Shown: positions 7,908 through 15,185, numbered from the stretch's first letter. The stretch is DNA of 15,878 nucleotides from JAVBPB01 sp031549965 (GCA_031549965.1 JAVBPB010000049.1:1-15878); one strand, 5' to 3'. A program made the numbers and translations. Notes: generated by a model from the sequence alone, not told the origin.

Positions 7908-8849
7908 TTATGATACAAATATGTCATTAAATTCACTATTAAATAATTCAGTATTCAAATAGCGTTCACCTGTATCAGCTGAGATTACAACAATATTTTT
8001 TTTCTCAACACGTTTTGCTACTTCCAATGCTGCATAAACTGAAGCACCAGAAGATATTCCTACAAACATCCCCTCTTCTCTTGCAAGTCTTCTAGCTGTA
8101 TCAAGTGCTTGATCATCTGTTACTTTAATAATCTCATCAAAAATCTCTACATTTGTTATTTCTGGAATAAATCCAGGTCCTACTCCTTGTATTTTATGTG
8201 GTCCACGTTTTTCGCCTGATAATACAGCTGATCCTGCTGGTTCAACACATATAACTTTAATATTAGGATTATATTCCTTTAATTTTTCACCTGTTCCACA
8301 AACAGTTCCTCCTGTTCCCGATGCTGCTACAAAACAATCTACCGCACCGTCCATATCTTCCCATATTTCTATGGCCGTTGTTTCTTTATGAGCATTAGGA
8401 TTATCCATATTGGTAATCTGATGAGGCATATATGCATTTTCTGTCTGACTATATAACTCTTCTGCTTCCATAAATGCTTTATTCATTCCAAAAACACCAG
8501 GTGTTAATTTAACAATTGCCCCTAATGCTTCCACATGATGAATTTTATCTATACTCATTGTATCTGGAATAAACAAAATTAATTTGTATCCTCTTGCAGC
8601 AGCCAAAGTAGCAAGTGCTATACCTGTATTACCACTCGTTGCTTCAATAATAGTTGTATCTTGATTAATTAAACCTCTTTTTTCTGCTTGCACAATCATG
8701 TTAAGTGCAGCTCTGTCTTTTACACTATTACTTGGATTAAATGACTCCATCTTCACATACACATTTGATTTAAGACCCTTAGATAATTTATTTAGTTTTA
8801 CTAATGGTGTATGACCTACTAATTCTGAAACATTGTTGAATACTCTCAT
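7908..8849 (-). CDS. cysK: Cysteine synthase (O-acetylserine sulfhydrylase) family PLP enzyme
   Basis: This 313-residue fold-type II PLP enzyme has Lys44 in SVKDR as the Schiff-base lysine and TSGNTG (71-76) as the substrate loop. It also has GTGGT (178-182) as the phosphate loop and GISSGAS (264-270) near the pyridine nitrogen. Overall similarity to CysK is strong to the C-terminal DTGERYL. It would form a beta-substituted alanine from an activated serine and a nucleophile, sulfide in the housekeeping reaction. The position inside a biosynthetic operon suggests it supplies cysteine or another beta-substituted alanine. SbnA-like and beta-cyanoalanine-like homologues are known precedents. The stretch after MSI (DKIHHVE, 101-107) differs from the usual ERR sequence. 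The nucleophile cannot be told from the sequence. Confidence 0.9.
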   Translation of the reverse strand: MRVFNNVSELVGHTPLVKLNKLSKGLKSNVYVKMESFNPSNSVKDRAALNMIVQAEKRGLINQDTTIIEATSGNTGIALATLAAARGYKLILFIPDTMSIDKIHHVEALGAIVKLTPGVFGMNKAFMEAEELYSQTENAYMPHQITNMDNPNAHKETTAIEIWEDMDGAVDCFVAASGTGGTVCGTGEKLKEYNPNIKVICVEPAGSAVLSGEKRGPHKIQGVGPGFIPEITNVEIFDEIIKVTDDQALDTARRLAREEGMFVGISSGASVYAALEVAKRVEKKNIVVISADTGERYLNTELFNSEFNDIFVS

Positions 8850-8877
8850 TTCTTTACCAACATCCTTTCTTTTTAAT

Positions 8878-10440
8878 TTATATCAATCCTTTCGGATTTA
8901 ATACCTGACTTAACTGTCCAAATATATCTTCATCACGTGAATGGTTATTGTTAATATTGTTCTTTACTAATTGAGCTGTGCTAATTAACAATGCCTTAAT
9001 TTCATCAATGGAATAATTCTTACTCAATAAATATGGTATTGCCTGAAAACCAAAATTCTCATTTGGTACCCAAATAGATTGTGTTACATCTAATAACATC
9101 ATGTCTGTATATTGGGATGCCATTTCACTTGTCATAGTCTGATGTTCCCACTCAAAATCTTTCCCTTTGAGTCCATATCGATCTGCTTCTTTATAAATAG
9201 GTGTAGAAATATCTGCATACCACAAATTAGCTGTAAAAAATGTGATTTTATTATTATTTATAAAATCTATAGTCTCTTGCACAGTTTCTTTTGTTTCTCC
9301 TGGAAAACCTACTAGAAAAAATGCAAAACTCATAATATCATATTTATCTAACAGCGCTAACTTATCTTTAAAATCAGCTACTGTAGCTACTTTATTCATA
9401 TGCTTTAGCATGTTATCATTCGCAGATTCAATTCCAATGAATACACCTGCACAATTGGCTTGCTTCATTAGCTGAATCGCCTCTTCATCTAATTCCTTTA
9501 GTCGGCAATATGCAAACCACTCAAAAGAAAAATGGTTTTTTATCATCATTCTTAGCATTGCCTTATAACGATGAACAGGTAAATTAATTGTGTCGTCTGC
9601 AAATAAAACATATTTTACTCCATGCTTTTCGTACTGCCTTAATTGATTTTCTAATAGTTCCAGTTCCTCCAATTTATAATTACTATTCTTGATAGGAAAA
9701 TTACAAAAGCTACAACTTGCTGGACAACCTTTGCTTGTTTTTAAATACATAATATCCTTTATAAATTCTCCACGTATGTATTTCCACTCTTTTAAATCAA
9801 TGTCATCTTCCAAATCTCTTGATTTTTCATCGCTATTACTAATTAAATACTTTTCCTCTGGTACATCGTTGACAATTATTCGTTTTACTAAATCTAACAT
9901 TTCTTTTTCACACGCTATATCTACGACATAGTAATCAGCTTTAACGAGTTCTGTCATCGTTACAAACTGACTATAAGTATCCGTTTTCCATTTATTATAA
10001 ATATATAGGCCATTAACAATGATTTTAGCTTGTGAATTCATATTTCTTATCTGACTAACTACTCTTAACAGTGGAAATGCATTTGTAATATTACCAATAG
10101 ATAATACAATTGCTTTGGGGTTATTCTTCATTATCTCTTTTAGATATTGTTTTTCTTTATTAAAATAATTGATATACTCAACACTAACCCCATTTTCTGA
10201 TATGTAATTGGCAAGAAGAATTGCATTTAACGATGGCATTTCATTCAAATTGAATTCTTCTTCCCCTTTTTCTTCTCCGTACTTTAATGTTGTAAATAAC
10301 TCATTATAAAATAAAAGTTTATCTTTATAGGGAACATATTGTCTCCTGCAGCACTTCTGTGATATAGAATCAGATGCAATCAATCTAGCACTCACATTAT
10401 AATCAATATTTCCTATTACAACGCACTCACATTTTCCCAT
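8878..10440 (-). CDS. B12-binding-type radical SAM enzyme, PhpK-like
   Basis: This 520-residue protein has an N-terminal Rossmann-like region (residues about 1-200) of the cobalamin-binding type, with IVLSIGNITNAFP and KIIVNG. A radical-SAM core follows with CPASCSFC (Cys239, 243, 246), then LFADDTIN, GVFIGIES and FFLVGFPGET, all typical of class B enzymes. The opening MGKCECVVIGN and the overall pattern remind me of the PhpK family, whose founder methylates phosphorus in phosphinothricin biosynthesis; many relatives sit in non-phosphonate clusters. I infer methylation or other carbon chemistry on the pathway intermediate. ATG 10440 is chosen because AAAGGAAAG lies just before it. ATG 10455 has no ribosome binding site and would place that site inside the coding region. 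No phosphonate genes are visible in the window. Confidence 0.85.
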   Translation of the reverse strand: MGKCECVVIGNIDYNVSARLIASDSISQKCCRRQYVPYKDKLLFYNELFTTLKYGEEKGEEEFNLNEMPSLNAILLANYISENGVSVEYINYFNKEKQYLKEIMKNNPKAIVLSIGNITNAFPLLRVVSQIRNMNSQAKIIVNGLYIYNKWKTDTYSQFVTMTELVKADYYVVDIACEKEMLDLVKRIIVNDVPEEKYLISNSDEKSRDLEDDIDLKEWKYIRGEFIKDIMYLKTSKGCPASCSFCNFPIKNSNYKLEELELLENQLRQYEKHGVKYVLFADDTINLPVHRYKAMLRMMIKNHFSFEWFAYCRLKELDEEAIQLMKQANCAGVFIGIESANDNMLKHMNKVATVADFKDKLALLDKYDIMSFAFFLVGFPGETKETVQETIDFINNNKITFFTANLWYADISTPIYKEADRYGLKGKDFEWEHQTMTSEMASQYTDMMLLDVTQSIWVPNENFGFQAIPYLLSKNYSIDEIKALLISTAQLVKNNINNNHSRDEDIFGQLSQVLNPKGLI

Positions 10441-10522
10441 ATTCTTTCCTTTCAATATAAATTATTTTTTAACAAATATGTCTTCAATTCATAAGTGTAT
10501 AAAATGTATCTATGAAAAATCC

Positions 10523-11335
10523 CTAATTCCCTGTACTTTCATACTTTCTCATTCCTTTTATCCAACATACTCTTGCAATAACACACATAATACTTGCTAC
10601 TATGATTGGCATTATTAGAGTAACTGGACCAAAAGGATTTTCTGATGTCTTACCTAGTAATGTAACCATAGGAAAATAATTTACAAAAGCATATGGCACT
10701 ATAAATATTAGAATAAATCTAATAAACTTATTGTAAATTGATAATGGATAATCAACAAACGTTCTTAAACCATAGTCACTATTAGTCAATACTTCTCCTA
10801 CTTGTCGGTTTTGTATAATTAAAAAACTACTAGCTCCTACGCAAATCAGAATGCAGCTATGAATAACTATGCCACATACTAAGTACAGCAATATAAGAAA
10901 AATATTGTTTACTGTAACTGTAATACCACATTTAGCAAAACTTTTTATAATAAAAATAACTGCTACTATCAACCTTGGTAAAAAGGTATATTGGAATTGT
11001 TTAAATACCAAATATAGAAGCGGACTCATTGGGCGAATAAGATATGAATCAAATTCTCCTGACTGTACTATATCTCCCAGCCCAAGCATTGGTGCCCAGA
11101 ACAAAAATCCACTCATTGAATAACACAACCAATTAAAACTAAAAAGTACTAATATTTGATTTAAATCCCACCCGTTAATATTGTCAAACTTATTAAATAT
11201 AATAATGATACCTGCATAATACACACCTACTAGCACAAAATTTGCTAACATCTCTGCAAAGAAACCAATTCGATACTCTAACTTACTTTTCATATAAATA
11301 ATAATAAATTCCCAATACAATCCCAAATTTCTCAA
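10523..11335 (-). CDS. ABC-2 family transporter permease
   Basis: This 270-residue hydrophobic protein has about six membrane segments and an amphipathic N-terminus. The cytoplasmic segment IVQSGEFDSYLIRPMSP is the characteristic element of the COG3694/DUF990-type ABC-2 permeases, which work as two different permeases with one ATPase. It starts two bases after the other permease. The start codon is TTG 11335, six bases after a GGGGGG run; the next in-frame ATG (residue 15) would remove the N-terminal helix. With the neighbouring ATPase and permease it should form an exporter in the cytoplasmic membrane. Export of, or resistance to, the product of the downstream pathway is inferred from position only. 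Confidence 0.88.
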   Translation of the reverse strand: MRNLGLYWEFIIIYMKSKLEYRIGFFAEMLANFVLVGVYYAGIIIIFNKFDNINGWDLNQILVLFSFNWLCYSMSGFLFWAPMLGLGDIVQSGEFDSYLIRPMSPLLYLVFKQFQYTFLPRLIVAVIFIIKSFAKCGITVTVNNIFLILLYLVCGIVIHSCILICVGASSFLIIQNRQVGEVLTNSDYGLRTFVDYPLSIYNKFIRFILIFIVPYAFVNYFPMVTLLGKTSENPFGPVTLIMPIIVASIMCVIARVCWIKGMRKYESTGN

Positions 11336-11337
11336 TT

Positions 11338-12123
11338 TTATCCCCCCTGTATTACTAATTTCTTACGTCCTACTGCCCATGTCACAAATACAATAATACT
11401 TAAAATACCAATCCAACCACACTGCAATAAAACTTCTTTATAGTTTTCAGCATTCGGCTGATTAAGTATCAAAATAGGGGTGTAGTATATATACCTAAAT
11501 GGTAAAAATGCCACAATTTTTTTTAATACATATGGGAAAAACCAAATTTGAATACACATACCAGAGAGTAATTTGTAAATAGAACTCATCAGCATATTCA
11601 ATGGCCATGTAACATACAACCAAAACGCTAATATACCTATAAAGAATGCATAAAAAAAACTAATAATTAAACTACAGCATAAACTCAATAAAAAAAGTAT
11701 CAGTTGATCATTTAATGCAAACTTAACATTTACAAAAATGACAGCACATATAACTAATGGAATAGTTTGAAAAAACAAATTAACAATATTTCCACCAATC
11801 CCATAACAAAAAATATACCCAACGTAGTTAAATGGTTTCATTAAGTCTATCGCAATATCACCAGAACGTATCTTATCATTGATGAATCCAATTATATCAA
11901 ATTCAATAAATGTACTAATCACATTACTAATCACAACATATGTAACCATCGTATTTAACGTAACTGGCATATCGTTTTTTATATTAGATACATATAATGC
12001 TTTCCAAATACATACTTGTACCAACAAATAAATAATCTTTCCTAATAATTTCATCCAAATATTGGTGCGATATGCCAATGCCTTTTGTATGGAATTAGAT
12101 ACAAAACCCATGTAAAGTCTCAT
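11338..12123 (-). CDS. ABC-2 family transporter permease
   Basis: This 261-residue protein has about six hydrophobic segments. After the second comes KIRSGDIAIDLMKPFNYVG, the counterpart of the gating-type segment in the partner permease. The size and the order ATPase-permease-permease match the COG4586/COG4587/COG3694 exporter type. The ATG at 12123 follows AAGGAGG with six bases spacing and lies one base after the ATPase stop, so translation should be coupled and equimolar. It probably heterodimerises with the product of 10523-11335. The substrate is unknown. Confidence 0.88.
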   Translation of the reverse strand: MRLYMGFVSNSIQKALAYRTNIWMKLLGKIIYLLVQVCIWKALYVSNIKNDMPVTLNTMVTYVVISNVISTFIEFDIIGFINDKIRSGDIAIDLMKPFNYVGYIFCYGIGGNIVNLFFQTIPLVICAVIFVNVKFALNDQLILFLLSLCCSLIISFFYAFFIGILAFWLYVTWPLNMLMSSIYKLLSGMCIQIWFFPYVLKKIVAFLPFRYIYYTPILILNQPNAENYKEVLLQCGWIGILSIIVFVTWAVGRKKLVIQGG

Positions 12124-12124
12124 G

Positions 12125-13123
12125 TTAAGCCTCCTTACTAGATTTTATATATATTTTTTTTATGACACTTTCAAGACTTGTCTCTTCGAGATTCAAATTT
12201 TTAACTTTACAATTTGACATTAAAAGTTTTAATATATCTGTTATCTCATATTGTTTTTTACTAAATAGAAGGGAAACATTCTCTTCTTCATTTATACCAA
12301 TTGCATAGTCCTTAAATATCTCTTTCATAGTTTTTATATCCTCACTCGTTGCATTGAATATAATTTTCTGTTCACCTCCATATTTTAATTTTAAGTCTGC
12401 TAGGTTACCATCATAAATAGTGTGACCATGATCAATTACCGTAATTGCATCACATAATTTCTCAATATCGCTTATATCATGTGTTGTTAAAATAATAGTA
12501 GTTTGATACGATTTGTTGATTTCTAGTAAGAATTTATGAATACGTTCCTTTACAACAACATCAAGTCCAATTGTTGGCTCATCTAAAAATAATACTTGGG
12601 GGTTATGTAATAATGCAGCACATAAGTCCGCTCTTACTCTCTGGCCTAAACTAAGCTGTCTGGTCGGTTTTTTTAAAAAATCTTCAATCTCTAATATTTC
12701 TGAAAACATTTCCATTCTTTGATTAAAATCCGCATCATCAATGCAATACATCTTTTTCAAAAGCTTATATGTTTCTTTAATCGGTATATCCCACCAAAGT
12801 TGAGTTCGTTGCCCAAACACAATTCCTAAATTTCTAGCATTCTTTTTTCTATCTTTAAAAGGATCTAAACCACCTATTCTAATATTCCCTTGTGTTGGTG
12901 CTAATACACCTACCATCATTTTAATAGTTGTAGATTTTCCTGCACCATTTGGTCCAATAAATCCTGCAATAGCTCCTCTTTCTACTGTAAAGGATATATC
13001 ATCTACTGCTTTAACTTTAGTATAAGAAGGAGTAAAAATATTATTTATTGCACCTCTAATGCCTTCTTTTCTATTAACCATTTTATATTCTTTTGTTACA
13101 TTTTCAACTTCTATTAACTTCAT
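12125..13123 (-). CDS. ABC transporter ATP-binding protein (COG4586-type exporter)
   Basis: This 332-residue ATPase has Walker A GPNGAGKST (57-65), a Q-loop region VFGQRTQLWWDIP (102-114) typical of COG4586 proteins, and signature LSLGQ (157-161). Walker B is LFLDEPT (178-184) and the switch His is TTHD (His215). About 90 C-terminal residues form an accessory domain. It powers the two following permeases. Its start at ATG 13123 has only a poor site (AAGAAA) directly upstream. The nearest AGGAG is 42 bases away and serves a 12-codon leader ORF whose TGA overlaps this ATG as ATGA. Translation is therefore probably coupled to the leader. The N-terminus MKLIEVENVTKEY is canonical, which supports this start. 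Confidence 0.93.
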   Translation of the reverse strand: MKLIEVENVTKEYKMVNRKEGIRGAINNIFTPSYTKVKAVDDISFTVERGAIAGFIGPNGAGKSTTIKMMVGVLAPTQGNIRIGGLDPFKDRKKNARNLGIVFGQRTQLWWDIPIKETYKLLKKMYCIDDADFNQRMEMFSEILEIEDFLKKPTRQLSLGQRVRADLCAALLHNPQVLFLDEPTIGLDVVVKERIHKFLLEINKSYQTTIILTTHDISDIEKLCDAITVIDHGHTIYDGNLADLKLKYGGEQKIIFNATSEDIKTMKEIFKDYAIGINEEENVSLLFSKKQYEITDILKLLMSNCKVKNLNLEETSLESVIKKIYIKSSKEA

Positions 13124-13158
13124 TTTTTCTTGTATGATGTATTTGTGATTAAATACAT
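13120..13158 (-). CDS. 12-residue leader ORF coupled to the ABC ATPase
   Basis: ATG 13158 lies seven bases after AGGAGAT and opens a 12-codon frame, MYLITNTSYKKK, ending in TGA 13122-13120. The TGA overlaps the ATPase ATG as ATGA. The ATPase itself has no good ribosome binding site, so ribosomes probably arrive by reading this frame. The frame is overlapped by a perfect inverted repeat that covers its start codon. It may be a regulatory leader (attenuation or stalling) or simply a coupling device; a functional peptide cannot be excluded. What is seen is the frame, the binding site and the overlap; its expression is inference. Confidence 0.5.
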   Translation of the reverse strand: MYLITNTSYKKK

Positions 13159-13160
13159 CA
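13135..13160 (-). repeat. Perfect 10-bp inverted repeat over the leader ORF start
   Basis: The arms TGATGTATTT and AAATACATCA are exact reverse complements separated by six bases. In the minus-strand transcript the hairpin starts five bases after AGGAG and buries the leader ATG (13158-13156). It could control access to the leader and so to the ATPase, or act as a DNA operator. No T-run follows, so it is not a terminator. Confidence 0.6.
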
Positions 13161-13209
13161 ATAATCTCCTAACTTTTTATTTTAATCGAAATATATATAT
13201 ATTTACCTT

Positions 13210-13238
13210 ATTTTAGCTAAACATATGGTTTTGTACAA
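13210..13238 (-). promoter_or_regulatory. Candidate promoter for the exporter/biosynthesis genes
   Basis: On the minus strand TTGTAC (13238-13233) is followed by 17 bases and TAAAAT (13215-13210). The -35 overlaps the last codons of the LytTR gene. A transcript would begin near 13203 and carry an 80-base leader with an AT palindrome (13189-13204) and the 12-codon leader ORF. In such AT-rich DNA a match of this quality is only suggestive. Confidence 0.35.
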
Positions 13239-14005
13239 GCATTTTTTCTGATGTCCAGTTTTTTTGCTTGAAGTACATATTGATTTACCCTCTCTTTAAA
13301 TTCTGATACTCTTCGTTGTGATAATGGTTTACTATCACCATTATTCAGAAATACTGTATACCCTTTAATCTTTCTGATTTTCTTAATATTAACCAAAATA
13401 CCTCTGCAACAAGTCTCAAAGCCAAAAGGAGCCATTTTTTCTTCAATAGCACTCATGGTATCTGTAAATATATAATTCCCCTGCTCAGTAACAATCTTTA
13501 TTTCTTTTTTTAATTTTATACACTCAAAATATATTATATTTTTTACTGATAGACTTACAAAATAATCTTCAACTTCTTTTTCTTTTACTATATATTTCAC
13601 ATTATTAAACGTTATCTGAATATCAGACGTATTTTCATTGTTATCAATATACTCATTAAGCTGTTCCTCCAGTATTTCTTTTTGTAACGGTTTTTCCAAA
13701 AATGCAAATGCGTGTGTTCTGTTAATCGCCTCTTTGCAATATTGGTTGAAATTTGTTTGAAAAATTATCTTTATTGCATGATTCTTTTTATAAATTATAT
13801 TCCCAGTCTCTATTCCATCCTTCCCGTTCAATGCGATATCCAAAAATACCAATTGAAATATCAAGGGCGATTCCAACAGTTTTTCTCCTGAATCAAATTC
13901 ATATATATTGCATTGAATATAATACGATCCTAAAATTTCTAAAATCAACTCTTTTAGATGCAATAAATCCCCCTCATTACTATCACATATTGCAATATAA
14001 ATCAT
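13217..14005 (-). CDS. LytTR-family response regulator
   Basis: This 262-residue protein has an N-terminal receiver domain. Asp8 lies in the acidic pocket, Asp56 (VFLDIAL) is the phosphorylation site, and Lys105 sits in FLEKPL. From about residue 140 to 245 there is a LytTR DNA-binding domain, with YFECIKLKKEIKI and the C-terminal NIKKIRKIKG...LNNGDSKPLSQRR pattern typical of AgrA/ComE-like regulators. It starts at ATG 14005 with AGAGG ten bases upstream. It is the first gene before the exporter and biosynthesis genes, 93 bp from the ATPase, with no clear terminator between. I infer that it controls the operon. No sensor histidine kinase is in the window, so the signal and partner are unknown; the kinase may lie beyond the left edge or elsewhere. 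Confidence 0.92.
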   Translation of the reverse strand: MIYIAICDSNEGDLLHLKELILEILGSYYIQCNIYEFDSGEKLLESPLIFQLVFLDIALNGKDGIETGNIIYKKNHAIKIIFQTNFNQYCKEAINRTHAFAFLEKPLQKEILEEQLNEYIDNNENTSDIQITFNNVKYIVKEKEVEDYFVSLSVKNIIYFECIKLKKEIKIVTEQGNYIFTDTMSAIEEKMAPFGFETCCRGILVNIKKIRKIKGYTVFLNNGDSKPLSQRRVSEFKERVNQYVLQAKKLDIRKNACTKPYV

Positions 14006-14197
14006 ATCTTCACATCCTCTTCATCCTTTTTTTCTATTTTATTATTATTTTATCTTGAAATTGTAAATGTTTTCACAAAAAAAATCTCTTTCTTTTCTCC
14101 TCTCTGCTCTAAGTAAATATCACGTTTAGCACTACCTATTTTTAGATTAGTTAATTTATCTTGCCAAATTGTATATTAAGCAAAATCAACTAATATT

Positions 14198-14226
14198 AAT
14201 ATATCAAACACGTTTATATTAGTCAA
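14198..14226 (-). promoter_or_regulatory. Extended -10 promoter of the LytTR regulator gene
   Basis: On the minus strand TTGACT (14226-14221) is followed by 17 bases and TATATT (14203-14198), with TGA directly before the -10, giving an extended -10 element. The predicted transcript starts near 14191, leaving about 185 bases of AT-rich leader before ATG 14005. The octamer CACGTTTA occurs in the spacer (14209-14216) and again at 14121-14128 and might be a regulator site. I see no gene in the rest of 14006-14197. Confidence 0.55.
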
Positions 14227-14263
14227 TATTTTGTTTTTTTAATTTGCATTAGTTTTTTTCACT

Positions 14264-14302
14264 AAAAAAAGAAGAAAAAACATATCTTTTTCTTCTTTTT
14301 TT
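14264..14302 (-). terminator. Rho-independent terminator of the YgjV-type gene
   Basis: A perfect 16-bp stem (14264-14279 paired with 14287-14302) has a seven-base loop. The left arm is A-rich with GAAG in the middle and the right arm is its complement ending in a T-run. On the minus-strand transcript the stem ends in seven U residues. It lies 43 bases after the stop of the YgjV-type gene and separates it from the LytTR promoter. The stem is weak in GC but long. Confidence 0.75.
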
Positions 14303-14345
14303 TACAAGTTTTATATAATTGATGATTAAGTTGAATTAAACTTAA

Positions 14346-14870
14346 TTATTTTTCTGCTATTTCTCCATTAGCCCCTTTCCGATCATAACGCCAAAGTCCA
14401 ACCACCGATGAGATTTCAACAAAGACTTCATTGATTATTCCCCCTACTGAGCCTGTAAAGATGTTATACACAAGCATCAAAGGTGATGATAGAAGTATTG
14501 TTGAACGAACAAGCTTCGGCTTGGTGAACGAAAAAGAAAATGTATTCAAAACCACTGCTAACGTGATTACTATTGATTTTGGTCCCTGCCAAGTGAGCGC
14601 CCCTGCTACAATAAAACAAACGATAAACACTCCAATCCATATCTTACTTGCTGCCCACTTTTTATCTTTGTGGTAAAAGACAAATCCCCTTACGATTGCT
14701 ACGATATCAAGCATCATTCCTGTATATGCCCCAAGTAAAAAGTATTGTATTCCAAACAATGTACATGCAATAATCTGCATAATCATAATCTGCTTGTGCT
14801 TATTCATCTGAAATGAAAAAACGGAGAACAGCATCGCAAATATTCCTACTATCTGTGTAACTATGTCCAT
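14346..14870 (-). CDS. YgjV-family inner membrane protein
   Basis: This 174-residue protein has five to six hydrophobic segments. It opens MDIVTQIVGIFAMLFSVFSFQMN, then FGIQYFLLGAYTGMMLD and RGFVFY, and ends EVFVEISSVVGLWRYDRK, matching the Imp-YgjV family pattern. The family has no established function that I know of. ATG 14870 is chosen because AAGGGGG lies about six bases upstream; the longer frame from 14933 has no such site and adds a non-hydrophobic tail. It has its own terminator and a separate promoter, so it is not part of the biosynthetic operon. Composition here and to the right is less AT-rich than in the cluster, consistent with core chromosome. Confidence 0.85.
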   Translation of the reverse strand: MDIVTQIVGIFAMLFSVFSFQMNKHKQIMIMQIIACTLFGIQYFLLGAYTGMMLDIVAIVRGFVFYHKDKKWAASKIWIGVFIVCFIVAGALTWQGPKSIVITLAVVLNTFSFSFTKPKLVRSTILLSSPLMLVYNIFTGSVGGIINEVFVEISSVVGLWRYDRKGANGEIAEK

Positions 14871-14979
14871 ATATATATCCCCCTTGGTAAGTTGTATTTT
14901 AAAATGTCTTGTAGTCAGGCAATGATTTTTCAAGCACGCCCTCTGGCGTGGCTGAAGAGATACTTTATTTTTACACCTA

Positions 14980-15008
14980 AGTATACAATAGAACGATACA
15001 TTTGCAAA
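14980..15008 (-). promoter_or_regulatory. Candidate promoter of the YgjV-type gene
   Basis: On the minus strand TTTGCA (15008-15003) is followed by 17 bases and TATACT (14985-14980). The transcript would start near 14973 and include the GC-rich hairpin at 14935-14950 before ATG 14870. The -10 is good and the -35 is fair. Confidence 0.4.
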
Positions 15009-15156
15009 GAAAAGTCTTGTAACAAGTATGACTAGCTATACAACTTGTGTTTCTGTATATGTTATGTACATATTGTAACGTTACCAGTTGTTGTGAACAT
15101 TTTCTATGGAGAACAAGCATTACCAGTATTTTTTATTCCCCTTTTCCTAATACGCC

Positions 15157-15185
15157 TTGACAATCTGTCAATAAAACTCTATAAT
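15157..15185 (+). promoter_or_regulatory. Consensus sigma-A promoter of perR
   Basis: TTGACA (15157-15162), exactly 17 bases, then TATAAT (15180-15185) is a perfect consensus promoter 38 bases before the start codon. TTGACA and the following TGTCAA (15166-15171) form an inverted repeat. A strong promoter on a repressor gene fits control by repression. Confidence 0.85.

Noticed and set aside
8846..8863. A five-codon frame (ATG 8863 to TGA) overlapping the cysK start as ATGA, similar to the ATPase leader
   Set aside because: The purine-rich AAAGG directly abuts its ATG with no spacing, so there is no usable ribosome binding site. The arrangement is probably chance.
9112..9931. Plus-strand open frames of 67-80 codons opposite the B12 radical-SAM gene, and similar ones opposite other genes
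   Set aside because: They lie antisense within strongly supported genes, have no binding sites or family features, and reflect AT-rich coding sequence read backwards.
13168..13176. AAAGTTAGG, a full match to a LytTR half-site pattern, on the minus strand upstream of the ATPase
   Set aside because: It is a single degenerate half-site with no properly spaced partner, and it overlaps the leader's AGGAG. Chance matches are expected in such DNA.
13189..13204. A 16-bp AT palindrome between the LytTR gene and the ATPase, considered as a terminator
   Set aside because: It is pure A+T with no GC stem and no T-run, too weak to call a terminator.
14935..14950. GC-rich hairpin upstream of the YgjV-type gene, considered as a riboswitch or guanidine-type motif
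   Set aside because: Only one stem with an AGAG loop is clear. It lacks the paired ACGR loops of guanidine-II and any other known aptamer pattern I can recognise, and no T-run follows.
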